DNA of 64,000 bases from positions 940,298-1,004,297 of the forward strand of contig NW_008707617.1 in NCBI RefSeq assembly GCF_000327385.1. Direction: 5' to 3'. Origin of the DNA: Lottia gigantea. Lineage: Eukaryota > Mollusca > Gastropoda > Lottiidae. This document shows, piece by piece, positions 62,601 to 64,000 of the stretch. The position numbers and the translations under genes were made by a program. Position 1 is the stretch's first letter. Each line of letters opens with the position of its first letter. Below the pieces are notes generated by a model. That model did no database searches. It had not been told where the DNA came from and saw nothing but the letters and a program-made list of their open reading frames with translations.

Positions 62601-64000
62601 ACAGGGAGTGGGTAGATATATGAGGTAGTCCTTGTATTCAGTTACCAATAAGGACTTCTATCTCATTGTCACTGATTTACGACAATTTATATTTATACAT
62701 ATATTTTTTTTCTGTTTATTGGCCTTTCTTGAATCATGTTTAAATATGACAGAAGATTGATTCAAGTGTTTTAAAGGGATAGGTTTGCCATCCTTTTAAC
62801 CTATCATAATTTAGTCTCAGAAACAGAATTTTTGTTTAGATAAGCTAAACTGTAATAGTGTTCACAGCTCATCTTCCAAAAAGAGCCTTCAAATACCTGT
62901 GTTCAGAATTATCTGTGTTTTAGAATAAGAATTATGACACCTTTTTTTGAGAGACTGTGATATATAGACTATATAGAAATAATGAGTAAAATTGCTAGTT
63001 TGAAGTATATTTAATATTGATGATATTGATGATATTGTAAATGGTATCATAATTAATGATTAATGCACATTTAATATTGACCCTTGACAAGTTTGATATC
63101 GACCTTTGATCACACTCTTTGTTTTTGTGGGTTTTTTTTTTTTTGCAACTGTGGAATAAATTTTTGTGTGTGGTAACTTGATATCTTCAACCCATAAGAA
63201 GACTTAATTAAAAACTATAAGTATCATAATATTGTAGTGTCTACCAGTTTAAGTAAATTGGGTTTTTGTGAACAATAAAGTTATTTTTTTCAACTGTAGA
63301 TTTATCAAATAAATCAGTAGAACATATTACACAATGAAACCTTTCATTAAATATACCCACTCTAACACTCATTTTACTGTCTTCTTATTATCAGCTCTAT
63401 TTTTGAATGGTTAGCTCATATTATAGATGATTTTAAAGCTATGAAGTCACCTGATTTTTGGCTTTCAAAAAATAAGTTAAAGTTTAGGTTTGTCTACAAT
63501 TAAATTGTTAAAGGAATTTTTAAAGAGGCTTGCACAAGACATGCAGTATTTTAGCAAAAGTTATCTTAAAGGAACAGGTTCATCATTCCTTTGATCAATC
63601 ATACCTTAGTCTCAGAAACTGAATTTCATAGCTAAAGTAATCAGTAATAGTGTTCACAGCTCTCCATCGAAATTTGAGCTTTCAAATCCATGTGTGTCCA
63701 GGATTATTTTCATTTGAATGTTAAAAAGACGACTCGTCTTTTTTTGAGACTCTACATAGAAAAGACATAGAAATAGACGGTGAAATTCTTAGTTTGAGGT
63801 ATTTTTGAAGGAATTGTGTGATTTTAGTACATTTCTAGTACAGTAGATGATTTATAAAAATTCTAAAACCCAAATCAACCCCCCAAAATGGCAAAACTGT
63901 CTTTTAAATGAGTTTTCACACAGTATTTTGGTCAGTGCATCAAGAGCAAGCAATAATTGAAGGAAAGAATTAAAAGATTTTTTCATGGTCTATATGATTA
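38568..64000 (+). CDS. PHACTR: Phosphatase and actin regulator (PHACTR), 5' part of gene; 3' end beyond window
   Basis: PHACTR proteins bind G-actin through RPEL motifs and protein phosphatase 1 through their C-terminus. Two shared exons identify the family. Exon 55772-55927 contains [26 protein letters not shown], seen here in parts (FKPWKW plus a basic run; compare vertebrate GRIFKPWKWRKKK). Exon 56916-57023 contains the first RPEL motif, [20 protein letters not shown]. Both splice in phase 1. Upstream lie candidate alternative first or internal exons at 38568-38685, 43444-43660 and 51393-51459. The PP1-binding part and remaining RPEL repeats must lie to the right. Introns of 4-9 kb are packed with repeats. 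Which of the vertebrate PHACTR1-4 it matches best cannot be decided from this part. Confidence 0.85.
41811..41966. mobile_element. MITE family A, partial copy
   Basis: It starts TTAAAGGGATTGTGAAGAGG and runs to GTGTCCCTGATACACATAAA without a right terminal repeat. It lies in a PHACTR intron. Confidence 0.65.
42712..43030. mobile_element. MITE family B, full length
   Basis: It starts TTAAAGGGGAACAGTCAGCA, ends GTGAAGGTGCTCCTTTAA and contains the family blocks GATACACATGGATTTGAAG and GAGCTGTGAACACTATTACT. It lies in a PHACTR intron just before exon B. Confidence 0.65.
43444..43660 (+). CDS. PHACTR: PHACTR candidate exon B (Ser/Thr-Pro rich)
   Basis: An open stretch of 72 codons lies between TTTCTAG and ACAG|GTGAGA. 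It reads [20 protein letters not shown] at the start and [20 protein letters not shown] before a basic end. Base composition is clearly richer in G+C than the flanks. It enters in phase 0 and leaves in phase 1, so it fits exon 55772-55927 but cannot follow exon A directly. Either a small exon was missed or it has another upstream start. An internal ATG (MARIRRRK) is also possible. Confidence 0.55.
44129..44280 (+). mobile_element. SINE 3' fragment
   Basis: AGATCCCTCGACAGTTGGAA through GTAAAACTCCATTCATTTCC matches the 3' half of the SINE at 45755. It starts abruptly, as expected for 5' truncation. Confidence 0.7.
45755..46125 (+). mobile_element. tRNA-derived SINE, full length with target duplication
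   Basis: The head has a pol III A box (TGGCTCAGTGAG) and B box (GGTTCAATCCC). The body contains AAAGATCCCTCGTCAGTTGG and GAGCAGGCTAATGCCGCTG, and the tail ends in CATTT repeats. A perfect 10-bp duplication TACTCTTTGG flanks it (45745-45754 and 46126-46135). It is 371 bp long and lies in a PHACTR intron. Confidence 0.88.
46141..46330. mobile_element. MITE family A, degraded copy
   Basis: Family blocks remain: GTGTATCGGGCGGGGACACT, TCAATCCAACGTCTGTGGTT, TCCACTAAAACTAAG and GATGACGTCACTAATC. The outer terminus is eroded. It lies directly after the SINE at 45755-46125. Confidence 0.55.
47285..47570 (+). mobile_element. 5'-truncated LINE 3' end (CR1/L2-like)
   Basis: A short frame reads [20 protein letters not shown], the C-terminal [12 protein letters not shown] signature of non-LTR retrotransposon reverse transcriptases. 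The residues that normally follow NTL are deleted here. The tail GTAAAGCGCCATTGAATGCT and GAGCGGTATACCA resembles the 3' end of CR1/L2-type LINEs. It is non-functional. Confidence 0.75.
47848..47912. mobile_element. MITE family C, half copy
   Basis: It reads TTTAAAGATGGGTTTCCCTA, then TTCAGCATCAAATTCAGCAAA in parts and TTGGTGTTTCT, as in the copy at 34318. It is followed within 15 bp by another element (47925). Confidence 0.6.
47925..48368. mobile_element. MITE family D
   Basis: About 444 bp. The ends TTTAAAGGGACATTCCACTT and the inverse of GCAGAATGCCACTTTAAA match with few differences. Its termini resemble families A and B, but the interior is unrelated. It lies in a PHACTR intron. Confidence 0.6.
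49478..49786. mobile_element. Fold-back MITE, family A, full length
   Basis: 309 bp with TTAA at both ends, starting TTAAAGGGATTGTAAAGAGG and ending AACCTCTTTACAATCCCTTTAA read in parts. This is the cleanest pair of terminal repeats in the window. It lies in a PHACTR intron. Confidence 0.85.
50099..50508. mobile_element. MITE with CCCCTTTTACA ends in PHACTR intron
   Basis: It starts TTAAACCCCTTTTACATTAC and ends GGTGTAAAAGGGGCTTTTAA. Internal inverted pairs (GTGTAATGTAAACAGGCG and GTGTAATGTAAATGGGCA) lie near each end. Confidence 0.55.
51393..51459 (+). CDS. PHACTR: PHACTR candidate alternative first exon C
   Basis: ATG at 51393 opens [20 protein letters not shown] followed by DI, and a consensus donor (TATAG|GTAAGA) ends it in phase 1. 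That is the phase needed by exon 55772-55927. Vertebrate PHACTR genes are known for alternative promoters and short alternative N-termini. It is short and has no similarity I recognise, so it remains a candidate. Confidence 0.45.
51654..52100. repeat. Degenerate tandem array downstream of PHACTR exon C
   Basis: Eight to nine units of about 45-70 bp share AACTTGTGTTCACTGC, AGATGAAGTGCCTATCTTAT and close variants. Unit length drifts and several units are partial. Confidence 0.7.
52118..52360. mobile_element. MITE family B, truncated
   Basis: It starts TTAAAGGGATTGATTGGGGG and contains AATAGTCTTCAGAAGTACTA, then AATTCCTTCAAAATTATC and TCTTCACACACTTTGATTTG. It stops at a TCACTTCACTTCACTT run. 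Confidence 0.55.
52800..53069. mobile_element. MITE family B, partial copy
   Basis: Closely related to the copy at 42712-43030: TTGTGCTTTAAGTCTTAAGA, CTATTCCTATATATGTGTTT and GAGCTGTGAATACTATTACT, ending AGGTGCTCCTTTAA. Together the two copies look like a distinct subfamily. Confidence 0.6.
53562..53660. repeat. Imperfect hairpin repeat
   Basis: TCTCGAAACGATCTTGGCGC and CTAGGATGTCCTAG face AGGATATCCTAGGGCTAAGA and TCGTTTCG as an inverted pair. A related single arm occurs near 4975-5020 (TCTCAAAATGATCTTAGCGC). It is probably a small MITE. Confidence 0.5.
54465..54758. mobile_element. MITE family B, reverse orientation
   Basis: Family blocks in reverse order: GAGCTAATCAGTAATAGTGT, AATCCATGTATCAAGAATTA and CTAGTTTGAAGTATTTTTAA, ending CCCACCTGTCCCTTTAA. 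It lies directly upstream of the unexplained frame at 54866. Confidence 0.6.
54866..55095 (+). CDS. Unassigned reading frame with C-terminal membrane segment inside PHACTR intron
   Basis: After TTATTAG at about 54860-54866 an open frame of 76 codons runs to TGA. It begins with a basic, charged part ([20 protein letters not shown], then [16 protein letters not shown]) and ends in a strongly hydrophobic helix ([21 protein letters not shown]). Within a few bases of the stop comes AATAAA (GAAATAAACC). This looks like a terminal exon of a tail-anchored protein. However, I found no upstream exon and no family, and a chance frame is quite possible. Confidence 0.22.
55436..55622. mobile_element. MITE family A, partial copy
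   Basis: It carries TGACGTCA at its start, then AGTCATAAAACGCTTAG, AGGAACCACAGACATCTG and the right end CCTTTTTACAATGCCTTTAA. One arm is lost. It lies 150 bp before PHACTR exon D. Confidence 0.65.
55772..55927 (+). CDS. PHACTR: PHACTR conserved exon D (FKPWKW segment)
   Basis: The exon lies between CTATTTTAG and GTAG|GTAAGT and is phase 1 at both ends. It encodes [20 protein letters not shown] and then the family hallmark [15 protein letters not shown] with a run of Lys/Arg. In vertebrates this basic segment sits directly before the first RPEL motif, as it does here. Confidence 0.9.
56916..57023 (+). CDS. PHACTR: PHACTR conserved exon E (first RPEL motif)
   Basis: The exon lies between TTTTTAG and GATAG|GTAAGA, phase 1 at both ends. 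It encodes [20 protein letters not shown] followed by [16 protein letters not shown]. This is an actin-binding RPEL motif, with R-x3-EL pattern here as R-DEL. No further PHACTR exon was recognised before the right window edge. Confidence 0.9.
57137..57200. repeat. AT-rich microsatellite
   Basis: A run of TATATAAT/ATATAATTATA units follows PHACTR exon E by about 110 bp. No other feature is associated with it. Confidence 0.8.
58290..58606 (-). mobile_element. tRNA-derived SINE, reverse orientation
   Basis: The reverse complement holds the head (CTCAGTGAGTTAAGACACTT, with a decayed B box) and the body (AAAGATCCCTTCAAAGTTGG). The CATTT tail is lost. Confidence 0.75.
58912..59183. mobile_element. 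hAT-type MITE with 8-bp target duplication
   Basis: 272 bp flanked by ATTTAGAA at 58904-58911 and 59184-59191. Ends CAAGCATGTGTAACCT and the inverse of AGGTTGCACAGGCCTG match at 12 of 16 positions. The GC-rich ends (GGGCCACATTT, GGGCCGCAGTTGG) resemble widespread hAT elements. Confidence 0.85.
59413..59575. mobile_element. MITE family B, truncated
   Basis: It starts TTAAAGGGACAGGTGTGAAA and contains GTAAATAGTCTTCAGAAGTA and CTAGGAATTTTACTCACTAT, then stops. It lies in the last PHACTR intron of the window. Confidence 0.6.
62070..62165 (+). mobile_element. Short SINE fragment
   Basis: TTGATGCAGGTCGCAGGGAC, TGACCTGGCAAAACCATCAA and GGAACAATAAACCAAGGCCC match the middle of the SINE family. Confidence 0.45.
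62772..63010. mobile_element. MITE family B, truncated
   Basis: It starts TTAAAGGGATAGGTTTGCCA and contains AGTCTCAGAAACAGAATTTT, AATAGTGTTCACAGCTCATC and TTGCTAGTTTGAAGTATATT. The far terminus is missing. Confidence 0.6.
63566..63910. mobile_element. MITE family B, near full length
   Basis: It starts TTAAAGGAACAGGTTCATCA, contains AATCAGTAATAGTGTTCACA, AATCCATGTGTGTCCAGGAT and GACGACTCGTC, and ends AATGGCAAAACTGTCTTTTAA. Length agrees with the copy at 22755-23099. Confidence 0.65.

Larger units (their letters stand above)
57024..64000. other. PHACTR intron after the RPEL exon, to window end
   Basis: About 7 kb with an AT microsatellite, a reverse SINE, a hAT-type MITE, three family B MITEs and a SINE fragment. 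No PHACTR exon or other gene was recognised; the next exon must lie beyond the window or be too short for me to see. Confidence 0.55.

Overview
The window is a piece of an AT-rich animal nuclear genome. Genes are intron-rich with GT-AG introns and well-conserved bilaterian proteins. The introns are full of short non-autonomous repeats: fold-back MITEs, hAT-type MITEs, a tRNA-derived SINE and a LINE tail. Protein similarity, base composition, the (GTCC)n-bearing repeat and the repeat mix suggest a lophotrochozoan, most likely a mollusc and possibly a limpet-like gastropod. The species is an inference. All gene identities come from recognising translated exons by eye; no database search was run.

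Layout, left to right. (1) 1-8271, minus: the N-terminal 956 codons of a terminal uridylyltransferase of the TUT4/TUT7 type, cut by the left window edge. (2) 9155-18594, plus: a complete 14-exon REXO1 (RNA exonuclease 1 homologue, about 1230 aa). (3) 20368-21393, minus: four coding exons of ribosomal protein S21. (4) 22212-28334, plus: a nine-exon ANKRD29-like ankyrin protein of 303 aa. (5) 34028-37468, minus: a seven-exon syntenin (SDCBP). (6) 38568 onward, plus: a long-intron PHACTR (phosphatase and actin regulator) gene with two or three candidate first exons and two shared exons, including the first RPEL motif. It runs off the right edge.

The six genes form three head-to-head pairs (TUT4/REXO1, RPS21/ANKRD29, SDCBP/PHACTR) separated by two tail-to-tail gaps, so strand alternates at every gene. 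The start codons of the three pairs are about 0.9, 0.8 and 1.1 kb apart, which suggests shared divergent promoters. The SDCBP/PHACTR gap holds a full CRE palindrome and a consensus ETS site. TUT4 (3' uridylation of RNA) and REXO1 (3'-5' exonuclease) both act on RNA 3' ends, but nothing in the sequence shows a joint pathway.

The rest is intron or intergenic DNA dominated by repeats. Several MITE families begin with TTAAAGGG- or TTAAAGATGG-like termini, and two hAT-type MITEs have intact 8-bp target duplications. One SINE has a perfect 10-bp duplication. There is a CR1/L2-like LINE 3' end and several degenerate minisatellites. I saw no virus-like element, CRISPR array or bacterial-type operon, and no clear new multi-gene system. 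The best leads are the tripled splice acceptor in ANKRD29, the CRE-carrying MITE family, the overlapping splice donors in TUT4, and an unexplained reading frame with a terminal membrane segment inside a PHACTR intron.
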